Made by a program: the position numbers and the translations under genes. Shown here piece by piece: positions 56,870 to 64,000 of a DNA stretch of 64,000 bases. Positions within the stretch are counted from its first letter, which is position 1; every line of letters starts with the position of its first letter. The notes under the pieces were generated by a model that saw nothing but the letters and a program-made list of their open reading frames with translations, ran no database searches and had not been told where the DNA came from. Source of the DNA: Ramlibacter rhizophilus (GTDB lineage Bacteria; Pseudomonadota; Gammaproteobacteria; Burkholderiales; Burkholderiaceae_C). Location of the stretch: positions 124,001 to 188,000 of the forward strand of contig NZ_SMLL01000003.1 in NCBI RefSeq assembly GCF_004681965.1. Direction: 5' to 3'.

Positions 56870-59137
56870 TTATTGGCCCGGGCGCGGGCGCTTCACGTGC
56901 AGCACGGCCGGCGTGCGCCTGAGCGTGCGCATCGCGGCCTCCAGGTGCGCGCGGTCGCGCACGGCGACCACGAAGCGAAGGTCGCAGGCGTCCTGGGCGC
57001 GTTCGTCGTCCATGTCCACATGGGTGATGTCGGCCTCGGCACTCGCCAGGGCCGAGGCCACCCGCGCCAGCACGCTCTTGCCGTTGACCACGGTCACCAG
57101 CAGGTGCGCCTCGAAGGGGCGCACGGGGTCGTCGGACCATTCCACGCCGATGAAGCGTTCGGCGTCCTTGTTCTGCAGGCGCCGGGCCACGCCGCAGTCC
57201 TCGGCATGGACCACCAGGCCTTCGCCGCGGCCCAGGTAGCCCACGATGCGGTCGCCCGGGACTGGGCGGCAGCAGGTGGCGTACTGCACCGAGGCGTTCT
57301 CGCTGCCATCGAGCTGCACCGCGCCTTGCGACACGTTCTCGTGCGCGGTGTAGCGCTCGCGCGTGATCAAAAGCGCATCGCGCTTGGCGCCCAGCTCCGC
57401 CATCAGCGTGACCAGGCGCTTGGCCACCATGCTGGCGATGCGCTTGCCCAGCCCCAGGTCGGTGAGCAGCTCATCGCGGCTGCGATTGCCGGTAAAGCGC
57501 AGGAGCTTGTCCCACAGCGCCTGGTTCTCCTCGTCCTCCGCGGGCAGTCGCTCGAAGCCTTCGGCTCGCAGCGCCTGCGTGAGGAGCTTCTCCCCCAGGT
57601 CGCGCGACTCCGCATGCGCCATGGTCTTGAGGTGGTGGCGGATCTTGGAACGCGCGCGGCCCGTGCGCACGAAGCCCAGCCAGGCCGGATTGGGCGCGGA
57701 CACGGCGGCCGTCACGACCTCGACCACATCGCCGTTCTTCAGCTCGGTGCGCAGCGGCACCTGCTCACCATTGATCTTGGCCGCCACGGTCCGGTCGCCG
57801 ATGTTGCTGTGGATCGCATAGGCAAAGTCCACCACCGTCGCGCCGCGCGGCAGGGCCATGATCTGGCTGCGCGGCGTGAAGACGTACACCGCGTCCGGGA
57901 AGAGATCGATCTTCACGTGATCCCAGAACTCGGCCGCGTCGCGCGTCTCGTGCTGGATGTCCAGCAGGGACTGCAGCCACTTGGTCCCGAGGCGGTCGGC
58001 CGAATCGGGGTCGGCCGGCTCGGCCTTGTACAGCCAGTGCGCCGCCACGCCGGACTCGGCCACCACGTGCATGGCCTCGGTGCGCATCTGGAATTCCACG
58101 TTCACGCCCGAGGGGCCGACCAGCGTCGTGTGCAGGGACTGGTAGCCGTTGAGCTTCGGGATGGCGATGTGGTCCTTGAACCGTCCCGGCACGGGCTTGT
58201 ACAGCTGGTGCAGGACGCCCAGCGCGGTGTAGCAATCGATGACCCGGGGCACGATCACGCGAAAGCCGTAGATGTCCGTGACCTGCGCGAAGCTCAGGTG
58301 CTTCTCGTCCATCTTGCGATAGACGGAGTACAGCGTCTTCTCCCGCCCCTCGATCCCGATGGGGATGCCCACCGCCTCGAAGGCCTGCTCCACGTCGCGC
58401 TGCACCTTCTGGATCAGGTCGCGCCGGCGGCTGCGCGCCTTGGCCACGGCCTTGCTCAGCACGCCGTAGCGCCAGGGCAGCAGGTGGCGGAAGGCCAGTT
58501 CCTGCAGCTCGCGGTAGGTCTGGTTCAGGCCCAGGCGGTGCGCGATGGGCGCGTAGATCTCCAGGGTCTCGGACGAGATGCGGGCCCACTTGCTGCGCGG
58601 CATGTCGTCCAGCGTGCGCATGTTGTGCGAGCGGTCGGCCAGCTTGATGAGGATGACCCGCACGTCGCGTGCCATCGCCAGCAGCATCTTGCGGAAGGAC
58701 TCGGCCTGGTTCTCCTCGCGCGTGTCGAACTGGAGCTTGTCCAGCTTGGTGAGCCCGTCCACCAGTTCGGCGACCGGCGCTCCGAAGCGCTCGATCAGCT
58801 CGGGCTTGGTGACGCCGCAGTCCTCGATGGCATCGTGCAGCAGGGCGGCCATGATCGCCTGGGCGTCGAGCTTCCACTCGGCGCACTGGGCGGCCACGGC
58901 GATGGGATGCGTGATGTAGGGCTCGCCGTTGGCGCGGATCTGCCCCAGGTGCGCCTCGTCGGCGAAGCGGTAGGCTTGGCGGATCTGTTCGACCTCCGCG
59001 GCGGCAAGGTAGTCGAGCTTGGCTGTGAGCGCGGCAAAACTGGCCGCCGTGGCGTTCACCGCGGCAGGGTTTGGCGCGGCAGCTTCCTTGCGGGGTTTGC
59101 GCCGGCCGGAGGAGGAGGGGTCGAGCACCGCACTCAT
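56870..59137 (-). CDS. spoT: Bifunctional (p)ppGpp synthetase/hydrolase
   Basis: The 755-aa protein has the HD hydrolase site (HPIAVAAQCAEW, LLHDAIEDCG), the synthetase domain (YRKMDEKHLSFAQVTDIYGF, NGYQSLHTTLVG), a TGS domain (VYVFTPRSQIMALP) and a C-terminal ACT domain. The intact HD motif shows it can degrade the alarmone as well as make it. ATG 59137 is chosen (MSAVLDPSSSG). A terminator in front separates it from rpoZ, though both point the same way. Confidence 0.95.
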   Translation of the reverse strand: MSAVLDPSSSGRRKPRKEAAAPNPAAVNATAASFAALTAKLDYLAAAEVEQIRQAYRFADEAHLGQIRANGEPYITHPIAVAAQCAEWKLDAQAIMAALLHDAIEDCGVTKPELIERFGAPVAELVDGLTKLDKLQFDTREENQAESFRKMLLAMARDVRVILIKLADRSHNMRTLDDMPRSKWARISSETLEIYAPIAHRLGLNQTYRELQELAFRHLLPWRYGVLSKAVAKARSRRRDLIQKVQRDVEQAFEAVGIPIGIEGREKTLYSVYRKMDEKHLSFAQVTDIYGFRVIVPRVIDCYTALGVLHQLYKPVPGRFKDHIAIPKLNGYQSLHTTLVGPSGVNVEFQMRTEAMHVVAESGVAAHWLYKAEPADPDSADRLGTKWLQSLLDIQHETRDAAEFWDHVKIDLFPDAVYVFTPRSQIMALPRGATVVDFAYAIHSNIGDRTVAAKINGEQVPLRTELKNGDVVEVVTAAVSAPNPAWLGFVRTGRARSKIRHHLKTMAHAESRDLGEKLLTQALRAEGFERLPAEDEENQALWDKLLRFTGNRSRDELLTDLGLGKRIASMVAKRLVTLMAELGAKRDALLITRERYTAHENVSQGAVQLDGSENASVQYATCCRPVPGDRIVGYLGRGEGLVVHAEDCGVARRLQNKDAERFIGVEWSDDPVRPFEAHLLVTVVNGKSVLARVASALASAEADITHVDMDDERAQDACDLRFVVAVRDRAHLEAAMRTLRRTPAVLHVKRPRPGQ

Positions 59138-59184
59138 GGCCTCAAATGTATCGCGCACCCCCGGATGTCCCGGCCGATGAAAAC

Positions 59185-59211
59185 AAAAAGGCACCGCGCA
59201 GCGGTGCCTTT
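59185..59211 (-). terminator. Intrinsic terminator after rpoZ
   Basis: AAAGGCACCGC (59187-59197) pairs perfectly with GCGGTGCCTTT (59201-59211) around GCA; on the minus strand it runs into a T-rich tract (TTTTTG). It lies 33 bp beyond the rpoZ stop and before spoT, so it can separate gmk-rpoZ transcripts from spoT. Confidence 0.88.
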
Positions 59212-59243
59212 GCGAAACAGGCGGAAGAAAACCGGCCGATCAA

Positions 59244-59447
59244 TCAGCCCGGAACCTTTTTGAGCATCTCCAGCCCCACTTTTCCGTCGGCGATCTCGCG
59301 CAGCGCGGTGACGCCCGGCTTGTTCTTGCTCTCGACCTTGGGCGCGTGGCCCTGGCTCAGCATGCGGGCGCGGTAGGTGGCGGCGAGTACCAGCTGGAAG
59401 CGGTTCGGGATTTTTTCGAGGCAGTCTTCGACGGTGATGCGGGCCAT
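59244..59447 (-). CDS. rpoZ: DNA-directed RNA polymerase omega subunit
   Basis: The 67-aa protein [20 protein letters not shown] is the standard omega N-terminus; the conserved AATYRARML and [11 protein letters not shown] segments follow. Omega assists assembly of RNA polymerase and forms part of the ppGpp site, which fits its place between gmk and spoT. It is 18 bp after the gmk stop. Confidence 0.96.
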   Translation of the reverse strand: MARITVEDCLEKIPNRFQLVLAATYRARMLSQGHAPKVESKNKPGVTALREIADGKVGLEMLKKVPG

Positions 59448-59465
59448 GCAAGCAACTCCAGGGAT

Positions 59466-60086
59466 TCAGATGATGTTGAGGGCCTTGAAGGTATCGGCCC
59501 GGCTGCGGCGCTGAGCCGTGAATTTCAGGCGTTGGGCGTGGACGATCGCTTTCAGGTCGAAAAGCGCACGCTCGAAAAGCTCGTTGATTATAACGAAGTC
59601 GAATTCCCGGGCCTGGGCCATCTCCTCGGCGGCGTTCTTCAGGCGCATCTCGATCACCTCGGGCGAATCCTCGCCGCGGCGTTCCAGGCGCGAGCGCAGT
59701 TCCTCCCAGCTGGGGGGCAGGATGAAGACCAGCACGGCGTTGGTGAAGATGCGCTTGATCTGCAGCGCGCCCTGGTAGTCGATCTCCAGCACCACGTCGG
59801 TGCCGCTGGCGATGCGCTCCTCCACGGCCTTCTTCGAGGTGCCGTAGCGATTGCCGTGCACGTGCGCCCATTCGACGAAGGCGCCGCCCAGCACCATGGA
59901 GTCGAACTCCTGCTGCGACACGAAGAAGTACTCGCGCCCATGCTTTTCCTGGCCGCGCGGCGCGCGCGTGGTGTGCGACACCGAAGGCTGCACCTGGGAG
60001 TCGAGCTCCATCAACGCCTTGACCAGACTCGACTTGCCGGCCCCGCTGGGTGCCGCGACGACGAAAAGGTTGCCGGGGTAATCCAT
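59466..60086 (-). CDS. gmk: Guanylate kinase
   Basis: The 206-aa enzyme phosphorylates GMP to GDP. The P-loop is [16 protein letters not shown] near residue 10, followed by [20 protein letters not shown] and FIEW-type VEWAHVHGN nucleotide-binding segments. It is 8 bp downstream of yicC on the same strand, the classical order. Confidence 0.97.
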   Translation of the reverse strand: MDYPGNLFVVAAPSGAGKSSLVKALMELDSQVQPSVSHTTRAPRGQEKHGREYFFVSQQEFDSMVLGGAFVEWAHVHGNRYGTSKKAVEERIASGTDVVLEIDYQGALQIKRIFTNAVLVFILPPSWEELRSRLERRGEDSPEVIEMRLKNAAEEMAQAREFDFVIINELFERALFDLKAIVHAQRLKFTAQRRSRADTFKALNII

Positions 60087-60094
60087 GAGGGTTC

Positions 60095-61018
60095 CTATTC
60101 GATGTTCTGGACCTGCTCGCGCATCTGCTCGACCAGCACCTTCATGTCCACGGAAATGCGCGTGAGCTCCAGCGCCGCGGACTTGGAGCCCAGGGTATTG
60201 GCCTCGCGGTGCAGCTCCTGGATGAGGAAGTCCAGGCGCTTGCCGACCTCGCCGCCCTTGTCCAGGAGACGTTCGATCTCGTCCAGGTGGGCGGCCAGGC
60301 GCGTGAGTTCCTCGGCGACGTCGATCCGGATGGCGAAGGCCGTTGCTTCCGTGAGCGCCCGGTCCTGGGCGGCCTCCGGGGCCACGGCGCCGCCGGCCTG
60401 CTGCCCGGCGTTCATGGCCTCGCGCCAGCGTTCGAGGAAGCGATTGCGTTGTTGCTCCACCAGTTGCGGCACCAGCGGACGGGCCTGGGCGGCCAGGTCG
60501 CGCAGCTGTTTGAGGTGTCCGCGCAACATCTCCACCAGCCGCGCACCTTCGCGCTCGCGGGCACCGAGCAGGTCCTTGAGCGCCTGCCGTGCAAGCTGCA
60601 TCAGCTCCTGGCTCCAGTCGCCGCTGCCGGCCTCGGCGCTCGCCATGCGCAGCACGTCGGCCACGCCCAGGGGGCGGGCCTGCGGCAGCCAGCCGATGAC
60701 CATGTCCTGCAGGGCCGCCAGGCGCTGCAGCTGCCGCAGTCCCGGCTCCGGCAGGCCCTCGTTACCGGCGGCTTCGACGCCCGCGCGAACTTCGACCTTT
60801 CCGCGCTTCAGGCGCGACTGCAGCAGCTCGCGCAGGGCCGGTTCGTGCTGGCGCAGGTCCTCCGACAGGCGGAAGGACAGGTCGAGGAAGCGGCTGTTGA
60901 CGGACCGGATCTCGACGCCAAGGCGCGCCTGGGAGGCCGGGCTGCGCGACTCTGCGGCCGGCTCGCGCGCCCCGCTCAGCTGGGCGCTTGCGTAACCGGT
61001 CATGCTGTAAACTGGCAT
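60095..61018 (-). CDS. yicC: YicC-family endoribonuclease
   Basis: The 307-aa protein opens [13 protein letters not shown] and ends with [19 protein letters not shown] and [11 protein letters not shown], matching the YicC family throughout. Family members are reported to be endoribonucleases in RNA turnover. ATG 61018 is clearly the start. It is the first gene of the yicC-gmk-rpoZ unit and divergent from the kinase gene across 78 bp. Confidence 0.93.
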   Translation of the reverse strand: MPVYSMTGYASAQLSGAREPAAESRSPASQARLGVEIRSVNSRFLDLSFRLSEDLRQHEPALRELLQSRLKRGKVEVRAGVEAAGNEGLPEPGLRQLQRLAALQDMVIGWLPQARPLGVADVLRMASAEAGSGDWSQELMQLARQALKDLLGAREREGARLVEMLRGHLKQLRDLAAQARPLVPQLVEQQRNRFLERWREAMNAGQQAGGAVAPEAAQDRALTEATAFAIRIDVAEELTRLAAHLDEIERLLDKGGEVGKRLDFLIQELHREANTLGSKSAALELTRISVDMKVLVEQMREQVQNIE

Positions 61019-61096
61019 CGAGACTCTTCGGGTCGAGGGGCGGGCTGGGACGTGTGTTCGACGGGCCCCATCGTCGGCCTCGCCAAGCCCCAAATT

Positions 61097-62110
61097 ATGT
61101 CAAAGGTCAAACCCGCGCCCTTGCCGCCGGACACCGTCATCGGCGGCTACCGAATCGTGCGCAAGCTGTCGGCGGGTGGCTTCGGCATGGTTTACCTTGC
61201 CGTGGACAGCGAGGGCCAGCAGGTGGCCGTCAAGGAATACCTTCCCTCCTCGCTCGCCTCGCGCGGCGCCGGGGAGCTGCTGCCGCAGGTGGTGCCGGAG
61301 AAGCTGTCCCTGTATCGCCTGGGCCTCAAGAGCTTCTTCGAGGAAGGGCGCGCGCTCGCGCAGATCTCGCACGCCTCGGTCGTGAGCGTCCTAAACTTCT
61401 TCCGCGAGAACGAGACCGTCTACATGGTCATGAACTACCTGGAGGGCGGGACCCTGCAGGACTTCATCATCACGGCGCGCGACCAGAAGAAGCAGAAGGT
61501 GTTCCGCGAGTCCACCATTCGTTCGCTCTTCGACGAGATCCTGCGCGGCCTGCGCATCGTGCACCAGCACAAGATGCTGCACCTGGACATCAAGCCGGCC
61601 AACATCTTCATCACCGACGACAACCGCGCCGTGATGATCGACTTCGGCGCCGCGCGCGAGGTGCTCTCCAAGGAAGGCAACTTCATCCGGCCTATGTACA
61701 CGCCCGGCTTCGCCGCGCCCGAGATGTACCGCCGCGACTCGTCCATGGGCCCCTGGACCGACATCTACGCCATCGGCGCCTGCATCTACGCCTGCATGCA
61801 GGGCTACCCGCCCAACGACGCGCCGCAGCGCCTGGAGAAGGACCGCCTGGCATTGGCCCTGTCGCGGCTGCGGGGCGTGTACTCGGATAACCTCATCGAG
61901 GTGGTGGAGTGGTGCATGTCGCTCGACGCGCTCTCGCGGCCGCAGTCGGTCTTCGCCCTCCAGAAGGAACTCAGCCGGGAAGGCGAGCGGCGCTACACCA
62001 AGCTCACCATGGGCGAGAAGATGCGCCTGCAGTTCGACAACATCGTCTCGGACACGCGCCGGACCGTACGCATGGCCACCGGTTTCGGCGCCAAGCAGCA
62101 GCAGAAATGA
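61097..62110 (+). CDS. Serine/threonine protein kinase (PknB-like, soluble)
   Basis: The 337-aa kinase has a Gly-rich loop (LSAGGFGMVYLAV), the ATP-anchoring Lys (VAVKEYLP), a catalytic loop HLDIKPANIF (HLD rather than HRD), DFGAAREV, and FAAPEMYRRD. It lacks a membrane helix and PASTA repeats. The HLD variant is common in one bacterial subgroup and implies no Arg-linked activation-loop control. PP2C phosphatase follows 13 bp downstream, an obvious functional pair. Confidence 0.92.
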   Translation: MSKVKPAPLPPDTVIGGYRIVRKLSAGGFGMVYLAVDSEGQQVAVKEYLPSSLASRGAGELLPQVVPEKLSLYRLGLKSFFEEGRALAQISHASVVSVLNFFRENETVYMVMNYLEGGTLQDFIITARDQKKQKVFRESTIRSLFDEILRGLRIVHQHKMLHLDIKPANIFITDDNRAVMIDFGAAREVLSKEGNFIRPMYTPGFAAPEMYRRDSSMGPWTDIYAIGACIYACMQGYPPNDAPQRLEKDRLALALSRLRGVYSDNLIEVVEWCMSLDALSRPQSVFALQKELSREGERRYTKLTMGEKMRLQFDNIVSDTRRTVRMATGFGAKQQQK

Positions 62111-62123
62111 GCAGGGACCGGCT

Positions 62124-63026
62124 ATGAAGTTTTCCGTCTTCCAGGTGAGCCGCCGGGGCGGCCGCGAGAAAAACGAAGACCGCATGGGCTACTGCTACAC
62201 GCGGGAGTCCGGGCTCTTCGTGCTGGCCGACGGCATGGGCGGGCATCCCGAAGGCGAGGTGGCGGCCCAGCTGGCGCTGCAGACCGTCTCGGCCCTGTTC
62301 CAGCGCGAGGCGCGCCCGGTCGTGCGCCACAGCGGCGAGTTCCTGGCGGCGGCCCTCATGGCGGCGCACCAGCAGATCATCCGCTATGCGAGCGAGCGCG
62401 CCATGCTCGACACGCCCCGCACCACCCTCGTGGCCGCCGTGCTGCAGCAGTCCTCGGCCACCTGGGTGCACTGCGGCGACTCGCGCCTGTACCTGGTGCG
62501 CGACGGCCAGCTGCTCACGCGAACGCGCGACCACTCCTACCTGGAGCAGCACGCGGCCGGTGTCATCCGGCTGGAGCAGGTCAACCGCAACATCCTCTTC
62601 ACCTGCCTGGGCTCGCCCAGCAAGCCCGTCTACGACGTGACCGGGCCGGTGTCCCTGCAGCAGGGGGACAAGCTGCTCCTGTGCTCGGACGGCCTGTGGG
62701 GCAGCCTCTCCGACGCGGACATCGTGCGCCAGCTCGCGGCCAAGCCCGTCGCCGATGCCGTGCCCGACCTGGTCGAGGCGGCGCTGCGCAGCGGGGGCGC
62801 CCATTCGGACAACGTGACCGTCGTCGCGCTCGAGTGGGAGACCCCGGACGCTTTCGAGTCCACGCACGGCGTTTCCACCGACAGCATCAGCGACGGCGTG
62901 TTCGCCTCCACCATCCAGTCCGGCGTGCTCGACACTCCGGTGGACGACCTGGACGACGCCGCCATCGAGCGCTCCATCGCCGAGATCAACGAAGCCATCC
63001 GCCGTTCGGCCGCCCGCAAGACCTGA
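62124..63026 (+). CDS. PP2C-family Ser/Thr phosphatase
   Basis: The 300-aa phosphatase has the metal-binding set of PP2C: GREKNEDRMG, LADGMGGHPEG, HCGDSRLYLVR, LLLCSDGLWGSL and HSDNVTVVAL. It would reverse phosphorylation by the upstream kinase. The C-terminal 50 residues, acidic and Ser/Thr-rich, lie outside the catalytic core. It overlaps nothing and ends 162 bp before rph. Confidence 0.93.
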   Translation: MKFSVFQVSRRGGREKNEDRMGYCYTRESGLFVLADGMGGHPEGEVAAQLALQTVSALFQREARPVVRHSGEFLAAALMAAHQQIIRYASERAMLDTPRTTLVAAVLQQSSATWVHCGDSRLYLVRDGQLLTRTRDHSYLEQHAAGVIRLEQVNRNILFTCLGSPSKPVYDVTGPVSLQQGDKLLLCSDGLWGSLSDADIVRQLAAKPVADAVPDLVEAALRSGGAHSDNVTVVALEWETPDAFESTHGVSTDSISDGVFASTIQSGVLDTPVDDLDDAAIERSIAEINEAIRRSAARKT

Positions 63027-63078
63027 AGAAGGCGCGAATGAATCGACTGCGCGATCCGATCTGACGCCTGCGCTTCTC

Positions 63079-63096
63079 GCCGTACCCGTGTACGGC
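63079..63096. repeat. Short hairpin-forming palindrome
   Basis: GCCGTAC and GTACGGC flank CCGT in the PP2C-rph spacer. No T-tract follows, so it is not a standard terminator. It may be a small dispersed repeat or regulatory hairpin; I cannot tell from one copy. Confidence 0.4.
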
Positions 63097-63188
63097 TGCG
63101 ATGCTCCGCGTCACTTCGGGCCGCTCGCTACGATTCCTTCACACCTTCTTCGACGTCAGTCGCGTTCCACTCTTCCCGATTGCCATCC

Positions 63189-63926
63189 ATGCGCCCCCAC
63201 GACCGTTCTCCCGACCAGCTCCGTCCCGTGCGCATCACGCGCGGCTTCACCATCCATGCGGAAGGCTCGGTGCTGATCGAGTTCGGTGACACCCGCGTGC
63301 TGTGCACCGCCTCGGTGGAGGAGAAAGTCCCGCCGCACAAGCGGGGCAGCGGCGAGGGCTGGGTCACGGCCGAATACGGCATGCTTCCGCGCGCCACGCA
63401 CACCCGGGGTGACCGCGAGGCGGCGCGTGGCAAGCAGAGCGGGCGCACGCAGGAGATCCAGCGCCTCATCGGCCGGTCGCTTCGGGCCGTGTTCGACCTC
63501 AAGCGGCTCGGCGAGCGCACCCTCACCATCGACTGCGATGTGCTGCAGGCCGACGGCGGCACCCGCACGGCCGCCATCACCGGCGCCTTCGTCGCCGCGC
63601 AGGACGCGGTCTCCCTGCTCGTGGCCCGCGGCAAGCTCGCGGCTTCCCCGATCACCGGGCCGGTCGCCGCGGTGTCCGTCGGCATCGTCGAGGGCCAGCC
63701 GCTGCTGGACCTGGAATACGTCGAGGACGTGGCCTGCGACACCGACATGAACGTCGTCATGACGGGCGCCGGCCACTACGTGGAAGTGCAGGGCACGGCC
63801 GAGGGCGTGGCCTTCACGCGCGCCGAGATGGACGAGCTCCTGCGCCTGGCCGAGAAAGGCATCGCCGAGCTCGTCGGCCTGCAGCAGCGGGCCCTGGCGC
63901 AGCCGCTCGAGCGCCGCGCGGCGTGA
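63189..63926 (+). CDS. rph: Ribonuclease PH
   Basis: The 245-aa phosphorolytic exoribonuclease trims tRNA 3' ends. Family motifs are [40 protein letters not shown] with phosphate-contact Arg residues, and [22 protein letters not shown] 63189 ([14 protein letters not shown]) is preferred over a TTG at 63180. Its stop overlaps the start of rdgB. Confidence 0.96.
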   Translation: MRPHDRSPDQLRPVRITRGFTIHAEGSVLIEFGDTRVLCTASVEEKVPPHKRGSGEGWVTAEYGMLPRATHTRGDREAARGKQSGRTQEIQRLIGRSLRAVFDLKRLGERTLTIDCDVLQADGGTRTAAITGAFVAAQDAVSLLVARGKLAASPITGPVAAVSVGIVEGQPLLDLEYVEDVACDTDMNVVMTGAGHYVEVQGTAEGVAFTRAEMDELLRLAEKGIAELVGLQQRALAQPLERRAA

Positions 63927-64000
63927 ACGTTTCCGACATGCCCCCGCAGCTCGTCCTGGCCTCCAACAACCGCGGCAAGCTGGCCGAGCTGCAGGCCATG
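63923..64000 (+). CDS. rdgB: XTP/dITP diphosphatase (RdgB/Ham1), 5' end only
   Basis: Only the first 26 codons lie in the window. The GTG start at 63923 overlaps the rph stop; ATG 63938 is an alternative. [14 protein letters not shown] is the family's N-terminal nucleotide-binding motif. The enzyme removes non-canonical purine triphosphates. rph-rdgB is a conserved pair. Confidence 0.88.
   Translation, partial: MNVSDMPPQLVLASNNRGKLAELQAM

Noticed and set aside
56783..59263. An 826-codon plus-strand frame opposite spoT
   Set aside because: Shadow of the spoT gene in high-GC DNA, with no domain pattern.

Overview
The window is high-GC DNA (about 70%) with dense, mostly ATGA-coupled genes. Its gene order is that of a betaproteobacterium of the order Burkholderiales, most likely family Comamonadaceae (Ramlibacter/Variovorax-like). 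Supporting signs are the hrcA/nadK-recN divergon, the greB / spoT-rpoZ-gmk-yicC block next to a Ser/Thr kinase-PP2C pair and rph-rdgB, Bug-type (TctC) and TRAP solute receptors, and GC-rich intergenic palindromes. This assignment comes from gene content only; there is no rRNA in the window.

Layout. (1) 1-11.1 kb, housekeeping: TPR protein (cut by the left edge), mutM, a small unknown protein, a dynamin-like GTPase translationally coupled to mutY, rapZ, recN-nadK, hrcA, an ArsC-family reductase and tRNA-Met(CAT). (2) 11.2-23.4 kb: a DUF2459 lipoprotein, then a LysR regulator followed by a nine-kb same-strand catabolic operon (dimeric alpha-beta barrel protein, three-gene TRAP transporter, amidase, PRISE-like reductase, fused HyuA-HyuB/5-oxoprolinase, unknown membrane protein). 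(3) 23.5-25.5 kb: di-haem cytochrome c peroxidase lipoprotein and an OmpR-type regulator. (4) 25.8-34.0 kb: a divergent accessory cluster built around an amino acid:[carrier protein] ligase (a tRNA-synthetase homologue), with a carrier protein, a holo-ACP-synthase-type phosphopantetheinyl transferase, an acyl-CoA-dehydrogenase-like enzyme, a DUF1839 protein, a GH2 glycosidase and a two-domain alpha/beta hydrolase. (5) 34.2-36.3 kb: a beta-propeller lipoprotein with a Pro-Ala linker and a flavin reductase. (6) 36.3-39.9 kb: a CqsS-like hybrid sensor kinase downstream of a beta-ketoacyl-ACP-synthase-III-like gene that carries an in-frame TAA. (7) 40.1-49.7 kb: Bug receptor, repeats, fpr, a hydratase, MarC, a BCCT transporter, an aldo/keto reductase and cydAB. 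(8) 49.8-56.1 kb: a signalling island (7TM-DISM protein with degenerate GGDEF, tRNA-Arg, receiver protein, PAS-GGDEF-EAL protein, histidine-phosphotransfer-like protein). (9) 56.3-64 kb: greB, spoT, rpoZ, gmk, yicC, Ser/Thr kinase, PP2C phosphatase, rph and the start of rdgB.

The two most interesting systems are the aminoacyl-carrier-protein cluster (25.8-34.0 kb) and the ketosynthase/CqsS-like module (36.3-39.9 kb). The first contains every part needed to charge an amino acid onto a carrier protein, and plausible parts to oxidise it and pass it on; its product is unknown to me. The second looks like a signal synthase and its receptor in one operon, with the synthase broken by one codon, or misread in the assembly.

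Non-coding features: two ~105-bp nested palindromic elements (25667-25772 and 41592-41693), a four-copy ~92-bp tandem array (41762-42128), two tRNAs and three convincing intrinsic terminators. The only stretch over 300 bp without a gene is 41584-42128, which is filled by these repeats. Product calls rest on motif recognition and gene order; no database search was run.
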